64,000 nucleotides of DNA from Methanolinea sp. (lineage in GTDB: Archaea > Halobacteriota > Methanomicrobia > Methanomicrobiales > Methanospirillaceae), in the NCBI GenBank assembly GCA_024518585.1, contig JANIHI010000001.1, positions 124,001-188,000 on the forward strand. Direction: 5' to 3'. Shown here one piece after another: positions 8,365 through 16,598 of this stretch (position 1 is its first letter; each line of letters opens with the position of its first letter). The notes beneath the pieces are model-generated. The model was not told where the DNA came from, made no database searches, and worked only from the letters and a program-made list of their open reading frames with translations. The position numbers were made by a program, and so were the translations under genes.

Positions 8365-9163
8365 ATGCAAGTTTTTCCAGTTCGTCTATTTCGAGGGGGA
8401 CAGGAATGTCCATCCGCCTGTTTTCCATGACCTTTTTTGCAAGGGACTCGTATATCCCGGACTGTCTGCTGGAGGGAGCAAATTCAACAACGGTCTTCCT
8501 GTTGAGCTCGGCCTGCTGGACGACCTGGTCCCGGGGGATGTACTGGATGAGATGACTGCCGATCCTGTCTGCAAACTCCGCGACGAGTTCTTCCTCCCGG
8601 GGGAGGTTCTTTGCATTGCAGATGACGCCGGCAAGCCTGCAGCGGCTCCGGGCCCGCGATGATAACCGTGCAATCGCCTTGCAGATGTTGTTTGCCGCGT
8701 ACAGCGACATCAACTCCCCTGATGTCACAAGGTACACTTCCTCAGCATACCCCTCCCTCATGGGCATTGCAAACCCGCCGCATACAACATCCCCCAGCAC
8801 GTCATAGACCACGACATCGGCGCAAAGCGCCCCGAGGCGTTCCAGGATCTGGAACGTCGCGATGATGCCCCTTCCCGCGCACCCGACACCCGGATCGGGG
8901 CCGCCGGCCTCAACGCACCGGACACCCCTGTACCCGCGGTACACGATGTCGTCCGGGGAGATCTCCTGGTCTCCCCTCTCCCGGACAAGGTCCATCACGG
9001 TGGGGATCAACCTGCCCTGCATGAGCATGCGGGTACTGTCCCTCTTGGGGTCACACCCTATCTGCATGACGTCGAGGCCGCGGTTTGCAAGTGCGGCAGA
9101 GAGATTTGCCGCGGTTGTTGACTTCCCTATACCTCCCTTGCCATACAGGGCTATCTGTTTCAT
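8348..9163 (-). CDS. NifH-like reductase (CfbC / NflH candidate)
   Basis: 271-residue ATPase of the NifH/BchL/CfbC family. P-loop GKGGIGKST (8-16), switch I region GCDPKRDST (36-44), and the two cysteines that bridge the homodimer's [4Fe-4S] cluster (Cys95 in GVGCAGRG; Cys128 in [10 protein letters not shown]). It would donate ATP-gated electrons to a NifD/K-type partner. It heads an operon with NifD- and NifK-like genes, yet it is also the only NifH homologue seen here, and the cfb cluster at 18.8-22.9 kb lacks cfbC. It may serve either or both systems. The ATG at 9163 gives the usual NifH N-terminus; a TTG at 9187 is less likely. Confidence 0.85.
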   Translation of the reverse strand: MKQIALYGKGGIGKSTTAANLSAALANRGLDVMQIGCDPKRDSTRMLMQGRLIPTVMDLVRERGDQEISPDDIVYRGYRGVRCVEAGGPDPGVGCAGRGIIATFQILERLGALCADVVVYDVLGDVVCGGFAMPMREGYAEEVYLVTSGELMSLYAANNICKAIARLSSRARSRCRLAGVICNAKNLPREEELVAEFADRIGSHLIQYIPRDQVVQQAELNRKTVVEFAPSSRQSGIYESLAKKVMENRRMDIPVPLEIDELEKLAYDYSP

Positions 9164-9243
9164 TCCCTTGTAGTATAGGGCGGGCAACTAATTAGAATAT
9201 CTGTACTTAACAAAAAGAAATTTGATTAGTCGTACCTCCCGCA

Positions 9244-10701
9244 TCAGTCGGTCCCCTTTACCATGCTGATGAAGAGGACGATGACAGGGATGACTTCCAG
9301 GCGGCCCAGCCACATCGTAACGATGAACACCCATTTTGAAAGAAGTGGCATGGCTGGATTGACATACCCGGCACTGATACCGCATGAACTGAGCGCAGAG
9401 ACAATATCAAAGACCAGGTCCGTGACGTCGACGGAGATGATATGGACTTCGAGGATGGCCATCGTTGCGACAAACACCGTGATGACCGAGAGGATGATGA
9501 CGAGCATTCCCTTGGAGAGCTCCGGTTCTGCAACCTCCACCGGGACGTTCTGCCCCTGGTACCGGAAGGGGATAAGGACAGTCCCCCGCACGAATGCCCG
9601 CCGGAACCACCAGATGATGCCCCTGTATCCCAGTGCAATGCGCGAGAAGTGGATACCGCCTGCAGTGCTCCCGCTCGAGCCGCCGATGAACATCAGCATG
9701 GTCAGGAAGACGAGGGTGACGTTCGGGAAGACCTGGGGGGCTGCATTCTGGAAACCGGTCGTGCTCACCACGGCCGCTGTCATGAAAAGACCCTGCCGGA
9801 CCGCATCCGCGAGGGGATACCCGGCAATGAAGAGGAGATCTGCAACCACGATGAGGGAGCCGAAAAAGAGGAAATAGAGGAGGATCCTGACCTGTTCATC
9901 CGAGAGAAAGGAGATCTTCCTGTTCCGGTACGTCATGTAGAAGAGGGAAAAGGGCACGGAGCCCATGACCATGACGGGAACGAGAAGGAACTCGAGTGCC
10001 TGGTTGTGGTATGCCGGAATGCCCCCCTCGACGGGCAAAAATCCGCCGGTGGAGATGGCAGAGAGGGCAAGGTGAAGGGCATCCCAAAGGGGGACGCGGG
10101 CAATCATGATGATACCAACGGATATGACGGTGAGGAGGATGTACACTGCCCAGATCTCTTTGCCATTGGCAACAACACTCGGTATGATCCGCTCGGAGCG
10201 GCTCTCCAGGCGAAAAAGAGGATTTTTTTCAAGATTCGACCGGAAAGCCAGGGTCAGGGAGAGAGAGATGATGGCAAGGCCCCCCAGCCACTGCATGTAA
10301 GTCCTCCAGAAAAGGAGGGCGCTCGGAGTGTTGGGGATATCCTGGATGAGAGAAAAACCCGTCCCCGTCCACCCGGCCATGGATTCAAAAAGGGCATCTG
10401 TAAAGGAAAAATCAAGGATGAGCATGAAGGGAATGCACGCGATGAGGGCAAAAGAGAGCCAGAGAAGTGCAACCGAACAGAGAGCTGCGGAAAACCTGAC
10501 CTCCCCTGACCTTTTGAAAAGGTGGTCAAGCAGGGTACCGCAGGCAAAAAATCCGGCAGGAACGGCTGCAAGGGGCAGGAAGATGTTCCATTCCCCGAAT
10601 GCTGCTGCCACCACCAGGGGGAATGCAGTGAGGGGGCTCATGAACACGAGCATCTCGCCCAGCTCACCGAGGACTACTGAAAAATACCGTAACCTGCCCA
10701 T
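9244..10701 (-). CDS. trkH: TrkH/KtrB-type potassium uptake membrane subunit
   Basis: About 485 residues with ~10-12 membrane segments. The four P-loop regions of the Trk/Ktr/HKT superfamily can be picked out by their selectivity-filter glycines: GWTGTGFS, AISTGGF, VVSTTGFQ and SSCGISAGY. It forms the channel-like translocating subunit of a K+ uptake system and normally needs a TrkA/KtrA nucleotide-binding partner, which is not encoded nearby. AGAGGT precedes the ATG at 10701; a GTG at 10752, right after the upstream stop codon, is an alternative start. It follows the phosphoribulokinase gene on the same strand. Confidence 0.88.
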   Translation of the reverse strand: MGRLRYFSVVLGELGEMLVFMSPLTAFPLVVAAAFGEWNIFLPLAAVPAGFFACGTLLDHLFKRSGEVRFSAALCSVALLWLSFALIACIPFMLILDFSFTDALFESMAGWTGTGFSLIQDIPNTPSALLFWRTYMQWLGGLAIISLSLTLAFRSNLEKNPLFRLESRSERIIPSVVANGKEIWAVYILLTVISVGIIMIARVPLWDALHLALSAISTGGFLPVEGGIPAYHNQALEFLLVPVMVMGSVPFSLFYMTYRNRKISFLSDEQVRILLYFLFFGSLIVVADLLFIAGYPLADAVRQGLFMTAAVVSTTGFQNAAPQVFPNVTLVFLTMLMFIGGSSGSTAGGIHFSRIALGYRGIIWWFRRAFVRGTVLIPFRYQGQNVPVEVAEPELSKGMLVIILSVITVFVATMAILEVHIISVDVTDLVFDIVSALSSCGISAGYVNPAMPLLSKWVFIVTMWLGRLEVIPVIVLFISMVKGTD

Positions 10702-10752
10702 GACCTCTTGCTGAGGTGGAGCCTTCGGGAAGAAGTATTTTTGCCCGCCCAC

Positions 10753-11730
10753 TCAGGATATGGGCCCCATTCTGGGAGGCAGGGAGAGACGGTGAGTGAT
10801 AATGATACCGCACAGGACAAGCTGCACGAGCAGGGTTGGCGTCAATACCTGCCCTTCCGGCAGGAGGGCCCAGGGGTCCCTCCCCGTGGTCTTCTGGAGA
10901 TAGTCGCCCAGGTCTTTTCCACTACCCGCGGGAAAGACTCCGTCAAACTCAAAGGCAATCCTTTCCCGGCCTTCCCACCCGGCCGGCCAGAAGGTCATGC
11001 CAAAAGGGTCTCCCGGCGACGAGGCAACTGCATCGAGCCGAAAAGGGAGCCCTGCGGGGGGAAAGAAACCCCAGCCGGATTTCACATGGAGGGATATCCT
11101 GTAAATGTTTTTTTCCCACCCGAGGTTCCGCCCGAAACGGGAGAATGATATTCCTATCACACCCGTTGCAGACTCCTTCTGCGGCTCGATATAGGCACGG
11201 TAGTCGCGTGCCCTTTGCTCCATCTCCGCCCTTACCTCCTGCTCAGTGTACCCCCGGGTGGCGGTGTCCCGCTTGATCTTCCATTCCCTCCTGACGTCCG
11301 GGTCGGGATCAACAAAGAGACTAAAATCGCAAAGTTGCCTGAGCTTTTCCGTGAAGAGTGCGTGGAGTCCCTCGATGACGAGTACTTTCCGGGGAGTGAA
11401 TGGGAAGGGGCCTGTGATCCTGCCTGTCTGGTGATCGTACACCCTCTTTTCAACCGGGAGAAACTTCTTTAACCGGGAAATGTCGTCCTCGAGCCGTGCA
11501 ATGTCATTGGCTGAGGGAGAGAGCGGTGTGATGCCCCGTTCTTTTCTCTCCTCCCGCGAGTAGATGTGGTAGTCGTCGAGCGTGATGGTTGCAACGACCT
11601 CTTCCCCAATGAGGTGGCGGAGTGTAGAGGTAAAAGTTGTCTTACCTGACCCGCTGTCCCCCGCGACACCGATGACGTAAACGTAGTCCGAGTCCCGTAA
11701 ACGGGCAGGGAAAGGGGCACTCTCATCCAT
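10753..11730 (-). CDS. prk: Archaeal-type phosphoribulokinase
   Basis: 325-residue P-loop kinase: GVAGDSGSGKTTFTS (residues ~21-35), a TLDDYH acidic motif, and VLVIEGLHALF with the Walker-B-like region. Length and the ~120-residue C-terminal extension fit archaeal phosphoribulokinase rather than plain uridine kinase. In Methanospirillum hungatei the homologue phosphorylates ribulose 5-phosphate and, with archaeal RuBisCO, forms the reductive hexulose-phosphate pathway. No RuBisCO or hexulose-phosphate synthase gene is in the window. A TATA-like GAAATAAAAG (minus strand, about 11770) lies ~40 bases upstream of the ATG. Confidence 0.78.
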   Translation of the reverse strand: MDESAPFPARLRDSDYVYVIGVAGDSGSGKTTFTSTLRHLIGEEVVATITLDDYHIYSREERKERGITPLSPSANDIARLEDDISRLKKFLPVEKRVYDHQTGRITGPFPFTPRKVLVIEGLHALFTEKLRQLCDFSLFVDPDPDVRREWKIKRDTATRGYTEQEVRAEMEQRARDYRAYIEPQKESATGVIGISFSRFGRNLGWEKNIYRISLHVKSGWGFFPPAGLPFRLDAVASSPGDPFGMTFWPAGWEGRERIAFEFDGVFPAGSGKDLGDYLQKTTGRDPWALLPEGQVLTPTLLVQLVLCGIIITHRLSLPPRMGPIS

Positions 11731-11824
11731 GGTACACGCGGATCAGTCGAATTTTTTCTGTTCTCCCTTTTATTTCATAGGTTTCCCCATCGGGGGATGG
11801 TCCCTGGACAGTCACGGGATCCTT

Positions 11825-13012
11825 TCAGGAATGGATCCCGATCTCCCTGTGCTTTTTCTCTATCGTATCTGCGAGGCTTTCGATCAATTTGAGGTCTCCT
11901 GTGCCAGGTGCTCCCTTGATGTAAACAGGGTCAAGGACTTCCGGGTGAACCCTTGTCATCATCCCCTGCAAAGTCTCCACTGTCTTCCCGCCCCACCCGT
12001 AGGAACCAATAATGGCGACGAAGCGTGTCTTGGGCTTGAGGAGGTTGAAGAGGTATGTCGCATAGACTGCCTGGGGATGGGGCCCAAAGAGGAGTGTCGG
12101 TGTCCCGATGACCACCGTGGCCGCGTCCACGAGGGACATGGCAAGTTCCCCGATATCGGTCACAGGGAGGTTATAGGGGGTGGCCCGAATTCCCCTCGCG
12201 ATGAGGGCTTCGACAAGGTGGTTGACCATCTTCTCCGTGCTTCCATGCATACTCACGTAGGGGATAACGACCTCGTCGCTGACCCGGTCTGATATCCAGT
12301 CACGGTACGCGTCCAGGATCAGGTCCGGGGGTGAATAGACAGGCCCGTGGCTTGGTGCAATTGTTTTCAGGGGGAGATCCTTGATCTTTTCCATGTGCTC
12401 GCTGATGTTTTTCCTAAAAGGCATCATTATCTCGGCAAAATACCGTTTAGCAGAATGGTACACCTGTACCTTGTCCCTGGCCGTGAGTGTGCTCTCGGCC
12501 ATGTGGGTGCCAAAGAGGTCACAGGAGAAGAGGACGCCGTCCTCGACTGCGAACGTGAGCATTGTCTCCGGCCAGTGCACCCAGGGTGCCATGAAGAACT
12601 GGAGCGTCTTTCCCCCCAGGTCAATGCTCTCCTGCTCACTGACGACCGTGCACCTCGCCGGGTCGATATCGAGGAGGTGGACGACCAGGTCGAGGCATTT
12701 CTCCGAGACAAGGATTCTTGCCGTGGGAAAGAGTTCTGCCATCATCGGGAGCGAACCGGAATGATCCTGTTCGGCATGGTTCACGACGATATAGTCGACC
12801 TTCTCCACGCGTGATTTCACAAGGTTCGTGACAAGGTCAAGTTCCCGTGATGGGTCCACCGTATCGATGAGTGCGGTCTTTTCCTTTCCCCTGACGAGAT
12901 AGGAGTTATAACTTGTGCCCTGGGGGAGGGGGATGAGCCCGTCGAAGAGTCGCCGATCAAAATCGAGTGCACCAATCGCAAAAATGTCAGGGGCAATTTC
13001 ATGTACTGCCAT
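11825..13012 (-). CDS. fprA: F420H2 oxidase / flavodiiron protein FprA
   Basis: 395 residues. An N-terminal metallo-beta-lactamase-like domain carries the diiron ligands (NHAEQDHSG, residues ~78-86), and a C-terminal flavodoxin domain binds FMN (VSMHGSTEKMV, then GTPTLLFGPHP). Methanogen FprA oxidises F420H2 and reduces O2 to water, protecting cells on air exposure. The last residue of the H-x-E-x-D-H motif and the following His ligands (HWPET, SHGP) appear intact. It lies 9 bases downstream of a rubredoxin gene, a common partner. Confidence 0.9.
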   Translation of the reverse strand: MAVHEIAPDIFAIGALDFDRRLFDGLIPLPQGTSYNSYLVRGKEKTALIDTVDPSRELDLVTNLVKSRVEKVDYIVVNHAEQDHSGSLPMMAELFPTARILVSEKCLDLVVHLLDIDPARCTVVSEQESIDLGGKTLQFFMAPWVHWPETMLTFAVEDGVLFSCDLFGTHMAESTLTARDKVQVYHSAKRYFAEIMMPFRKNISEHMEKIKDLPLKTIAPSHGPVYSPPDLILDAYRDWISDRVSDEVVIPYVSMHGSTEKMVNHLVEALIARGIRATPYNLPVTDIGELAMSLVDAATVVIGTPTLLFGPHPQAVYATYLFNLLKPKTRFVAIIGSYGWGGKTVETLQGMMTRVHPEVLDPVYIKGAPGTGDLKLIESLADTIEKKHREIGIHS

Positions 13013-13021
13013 ACCATCGCC

Positions 13022-13186
13022 TCATGCACGCCGGAACTTGTCCGGTGTCGCCTGGCAGACGGGGCACCTCCAGCCTTCCGGCAGGCGGGAAAATTCAGTG
13101 CCGGGTAAAATACCCATTGCCGGCTCGCCTTTCTCTGGGTTATACTCGTGGCCGCATATCGTGCATATGTAAGAATCCATCTCCAT
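13022..13186 (-). CDS. Rubredoxin
   Basis: 54 residues from the ATG at 13186. Two CxxC pairs bind one iron: YICTICGHEYNPEKGE and WRCPVCQATPDKF, with the conserved Gly-Trp-x-Cys-Pro. It is a one-electron carrier in the cytosol. Linked to fprA on the same strand with a 9-base gap, so it probably supports O2 or peroxide detoxification. A second ATG two codons downstream is also possible. Confidence 0.92.
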   Translation of the reverse strand: MEMDSYICTICGHEYNPEKGEPAMGILPGTEFSRLPEGWRCPVCQATPDKFRRA

Positions 13187-13415
13187 CACTGTCCTATTTC
13201 CCGGTTTTACCATTGGCAGTAGATCCTAGAAGATGGACCGGCATAATGGTTTTCTTCCCGGATGGGCCGCCGGCATTCCCCAAAGGGAAAATTCACAGTT
13301 ATCCGGACGGCTGGTGGGAGAAGGGCACGGGAAGCAGGGAAAATTGTCTACCACCCGGGTGGGATGAAAAGAATTTTCTCTGATGCACAGTGATGTCATG
13401 AAAGGATTTGCCCGT

Positions 13416-14492
13416 ATGACTGTCATGAAGATCCGCGGGGGAGACCTCGACCTCGTTGAATACGAATTTCTCTCGTTCCCCCCGGGAGAACAGATAAGGA
13501 CACCTGAGATCGAGTGTCCCAAAGAGATTCACCCTGTTTCCCGCACAGTCACGGTCAGGGCACCGGCACGCATACACCTGACCGTTCTTGACATGAACCG
13601 GTTCTCACCCTCCCGCCCCGGCGGTGGCGGTGTTGGGTTTGCCATCCAGCTCTTCTGCACCGTGGACGTCCGCTGCCAGGAACAGGGGCTCTCGATCGAT
13701 TATAACCGCCCCGCGATCATCCGCCACTTCGTCGAAGTCTTCAGGAGGGCATCAGGCTACCGGGGAGGGTTCGCGATCAGGGCAACGGACCACCAGTACC
13801 AGCACGTCGGCCTCGGGTCAACAAGCACTGTCATGATTGCCCTTGCCAACGCCCTCAACACCGCCGTCGGCTCCCCCTTCTCGCCGGACCAGCTCCGGAA
13901 GATGATTGGATATAACTACGTCGAGGAGACCGTGGATGGAAACGTCGCGTTTGGATTCGAGACGGGGGTGGGGCCTGCTGCAAGCACATACGGGGGGATG
14001 GCCATCATGGGTGATGACCTGACACTCGTGTACCACCACCCCTTCGCTTCCGGGAAGGACGTGTACGTGGTTATCCCTCCAAGCGATATCTCTTCTGCAG
14101 GCACAAAGGAATTCGATCTCCTGATGAACAAGGCCCGTGTCCTCGATTACCGCGACCGGGAGCTGAAGGCATACCTGATCATGATGGACCTCATCCCTGC
14201 CCTCGAGAGGGGTGACCTTCGGCGGATGGGAGATATCATCTGGGAATTTGATTTTCGGGGTTCAAAGAGGGCCGAGGTGGAACACCACAGCTTTGCAATC
14301 TACCACTATATGAGCCGCCTGCGGGAGGCGGGCCTCGAGTTTGTGGGGATGAGTTCCGTCGGACCTTCGATCGCAATCATCACGGGCAGGCCCCGGGCAA
14401 AAGTCGAGGAGATCGTCAGGGGAATCGGCCTTTCGATCGCGGTCAGGTCTGCCGTGGATAACGAAGGACTTAAGATTACCCTCCACGATTGA
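13416..14492 (+). CDS. GHMP-superfamily protein, similar to beta-RFAP synthase
   Basis: About 358 residues. After ~45 N-terminal residues the GHMP fold begins with RAPARIHLTVLDMN, followed by the glycine-rich HVGLGSTSTVMIALANAL and a C-terminal GMSSVGPSIAIIT. The first motif resembles the S/A-R-I-H-x-x-x-x-D-x-N start of beta-ribofuranosylaminobenzene 5'-phosphate synthase, which commits to methanopterin. The middle (NYVEETVDGNVAFGFETGVGP) differs from what I recall of MptG, so this could be a paralogue of unknown substrate. The ATG at 13416 has AAAGGA upstream; 13383 and 13425 are also possible. A 12-T run follows. Confidence 0.6.
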   Translation: MTVMKIRGGDLDLVEYEFLSFPPGEQIRTPEIECPKEIHPVSRTVTVRAPARIHLTVLDMNRFSPSRPGGGGVGFAIQLFCTVDVRCQEQGLSIDYNRPAIIRHFVEVFRRASGYRGGFAIRATDHQYQHVGLGSTSTVMIALANALNTAVGSPFSPDQLRKMIGYNYVEETVDGNVAFGFETGVGPAASTYGGMAIMGDDLTLVYHHPFASGKDVYVVIPPSDISSAGTKEFDLLMNKARVLDYRDRELKAYLIMMDLIPALERGDLRRMGDIIWEFDFRGSKRAEVEHHSFAIYHYMSRLREAGLEFVGMSSVGPSIAIITGRPRAKVEEIVRGIGLSIAVRSAVDNEGLKITLHD

Positions 14493-14535
14493 CAGGAGAC
14501 ATCCTGCCAAAAACCCAAAGGAGGCGGGAAAAATC

Positions 14536-14547
14536 TTTTTTTTTTTT
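14536..14547 (+). terminator. T-run terminator after the GHMP gene
   Basis: Twelve consecutive T residues, 44 bases after the stop codon. Archaeal polymerase terminates at such U-tracts without needing a hairpin. It separates the GHMP gene from the hypA promoter. Confidence 0.7.
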
Positions 14548-14588
14548 GAGCACCGTGCAGAAAGGAATGGTTTATCCTTTTTTCCACC

Positions 14589-14597
14589 AAATATATC
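14589..14597 (+). promoter_or_regulatory. Putative hypA promoter TATA box
   Basis: AAATATATC preceded by CCACC about 100 bases before the hypA ATG. It predicts transcription from around 14615-14620. A short inverted repeat CCCGGGATAATCCCCCGGG follows at about 14609-14627, close to that start. Confidence 0.45.
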
Positions 14598-14689
14598 TCC
14601 TGTCGTGACCCGGGATAATCCCCCGGGACCGGGGTGATTCTAAAATTCTCCCCTGCCCCGTCATTTCCCGGGACAGGGAAGAGGACTTC

Positions 14690-15031
14690 ATGCATGAATT
14701 CGGTATCGCGTACGATATCTATGCCACCGCCCGGAAAGCCGCACTCGAGAGGAAAGCAAGGGAAGTCCGTTCAGTCCACGTGGAATTTGGAGAGATGGCC
14801 ATGGTCAACCCGGAACAGGTAGCATTCCTCTACGGCACCCTGGTGGAAGACGACCCCCTCATGAAGGATTCGACTCTCACCTGGTCCGTCGTTGCACCCC
14901 TCACGCGCTGCAGCTGCGGGTATGAAGGGTCCGAGCGGTTCGTGTGCCCCCGTTGCGGGAAGTTGCCGGAGCTCGTCAGGGGGCGGGAAGTGACCGTTAC
15001 CCACATGGAGATAGAGGTGGACGACGAATGA
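14690..15031 (+). CDS. hypA: Hydrogenase nickel metallochaperone HypA
   Basis: 113 residues, the usual length. N-terminal MHE supplies the nickel ligands (Met1 amine, His2), and the zinc site is formed by CSCGYEG and CPRCGK. HypA delivers Ni2+ during maturation of [NiFe] hydrogenases. It overlaps hypE by 4 bases (ATGA). No hypB GTPase is adjacent. In a methanogen the targets are the F420-reducing, F420-non-reducing and energy-converting hydrogenases. Confidence 0.93.
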   Translation: MHEFGIAYDIYATARKAALERKAREVRSVHVEFGEMAMVNPEQVAFLYGTLVEDDPLMKDSTLTWSVVAPLTRCSCGYEGSERFVCPRCGKLPELVRGREVTVTHMEIEVDDE

Positions 15032-16023
15032 AGGTCACACTGATGCATGGTGCAGGGGGGGAGGTCATGGGAGAACTCCTCCAGATCCTTACCCGCCTCT
15101 CGCACCGCAATGCCGGGGGTATCGGTCTTGAAGCCCTGGATGACGGGGCAATCATTCCACTCGGTGGACAGAACGTGGTCTTTACAACGGATTCCCATGT
15201 CGTGAGGCCCATCTTTTTCCCCGGGGGTGACATCGGGAGACTTGCCGTGTGTGGCACGGTCAATGACCTTGCGATGATGGGGGGCCGACCAATCGCACTT
15301 TCCTGCAGCATGGTCATCGAGGAGGGATTCGATACCGCCGACCTCGAACGGATCGTCCGGTCAATGGATGCAGCCCTTGGCGAATGCGGGGCAAGTATCG
15401 TAACCGGGGACACCAAGGTCATGGAGAAGGGTGCCCTGGACGGGATCGTCGTGAACACGGCAGGGATCGGTGTCGCCCGGACGGTTGTGCGGGACTGTAC
15501 CCTCAAACCAGGCGATGCCATCATTGTCAACGGGACTCTCGGGGACCACGGGATGACCATCATGGCAGAGAGGGCCGGCCTCTCCCTCGGGTCACAACTC
15601 CAGTCAGACGTCGCACCCCTCTGGACCCTTGTCGAGAGGGCATTGGACGCGGGGGAGGTCCATGCCATGAAGGACCCGACACGCGGAGGCTTTGCCAGTG
15701 CCATCAACGAGATGGCACGGAAGAGCGGGGTATGTGTCAGGGTCCGGGAAGAGGACGTCCCCATCCGGAGGAGCGTGAGGAGCGCCTCCGAGATGCTTGG
15801 CATTGACCCTCTCCAGGTCGCAAATGAGGGAAAAGTCGTCATGGGTGTTGTGAGGGACGATGCCGAGGCTGTCCTGGCAGCCCTCCGGTCCCACCCCTAC
15901 GGCAGGGAGGCTGCCATCATCGGAGAGGTCAGCGAGGGATCCGGCGTTATCCTCGAGACTGCCATCGGCGGGGAGAGGTTCATTGAACCACCCATCGGTG
16001 ACCCGGTCCCCCGTGTCTGTTAG
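15028..16023 (+). CDS. hypE: Hydrogenase maturation protein HypE
   Basis: 331 residues with the AIR-synthase (PurM) fold: MHGAGGEVMGELL at the start, DDGAIIPL for ATP/Mg binding, DPTRGG in the second half, and a C-terminal PVPRVC. The terminal cysteine is the residue that becomes thiocarbamoylated by HypF and dehydrated to a thiocyanate, the source of the CN ligands of the NiFe site. The ATG at 15028 overlaps the hypA stop. Its end overlaps the convergent DUF447 gene by 4 bases. Confidence 0.93.
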   Translation: MKVTLMHGAGGEVMGELLQILTRLSHRNAGGIGLEALDDGAIIPLGGQNVVFTTDSHVVRPIFFPGGDIGRLAVCGTVNDLAMMGGRPIALSCSMVIEEGFDTADLERIVRSMDAALGECGASIVTGDTKVMEKGALDGIVVNTAGIGVARTVVRDCTLKPGDAIIVNGTLGDHGMTIMAERAGLSLGSQLQSDVAPLWTLVERALDAGEVHAMKDPTRGGFASAINEMARKSGVCVRVREEDVPIRRSVRSASEMLGIDPLQVANEGKVVMGVVRDDAEAVLAALRSHPYGREAAIIGEVSEGSGVILETAIGGERFIEPPIGDPVPRVC

Positions 16024-16598
16024 GAAATTCCCGTCCCTGCCTTTTCTTTCAGGATCTCCTCAAGGAGAGCGAGTGCTTCCTTCTCCTCTCGTCCCCCGCA
16101 CCGACGGACGATCGCGGCATGGTGAGAGATCAGTTCCGCCAGTTTCGGGCTCGGCGAACGCACGATGCGTGTCGCATGGATGGTTGCCTCGATAATGCTT
16201 GAAAAACCCCGGTTGACGGGATGGATTTCACACCGGATGACTTCTTCCCGCAACGGTTCAAGTTCAACGAGGGAGGCTTCCTTTGTTCTCCGTGCAACTT
16301 TTGCACGAAAGGCACACCAGGCCTCTGCACCGTTCAGCCTCTGCACCGTCAGGGCCCCGGCCCTCTCCTCCCTGAACCATTCAGGCCCAATGTCAGAGAA
16401 CGCTGTCTTCACGTACAGGACCGGGTCATGGATGATGTTTGCTACAACCCATCCAAACCGGCCGATGTTTCCGGCCGTGTGGCTACCGAGGTACACGACC
16501 ATCGAGTATCTTTCCCCGTCGCGGATGATTCCCATGGGTGCAGCATTCCCGGACGTCGTGGCAATGACTTCGTTTATGCCGTCCCTGAGCAATCCCAT
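16020..16598 (-). CDS. DUF447 protein (FMN-binding split-barrel-like)
   Basis: 192 residues. The sequence INEVIATT, GIIRDGERYSMVVYLGSHT and RFGWVVANIIHDPVLYVKTAF follows the pattern of the archaeal DUF447 family, whose solved members adopt a flavin-reductase-like split barrel. Function is unproven. It overlaps the upstream CitG-like gene by 25 bases, a pairing I also recall from other methanogens and from methanopterin-dependent C1 gene islands; that link is an inference from memory. An AGGGG site supports the ATG at 16598. Confidence 0.8.
   Translation of the reverse strand: MGLLRDGINEVIATTSGNAAPMGIIRDGERYSMVVYLGSHTAGNIGRFGWVVANIIHDPVLYVKTAFSDIGPEWFREERAGALTVQRLNGAEAWCAFRAKVARRTKEASLVELEPLREEVIRCEIHPVNRGFSSIIEATIHATRIVRSPSPKLAELISHHAAIVRRCGGREEKEALALLEEILKEKAGTGIS

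Noticed and set aside
6216..9163. Conventional nitrogen-fixation (nif) operon
   Set aside because: Subunits are too short, and no nifE, nifN, nifB or glnB-type genes flank them; the pattern fits group IV nitrogenase-like proteins instead.
9442..10509. Plus-strand frame of 355 codons rich in Asp, Glu and His
   Set aside because: Exactly antisense to trkH membrane helices; the composition is what the complement of hydrophobic codons gives.
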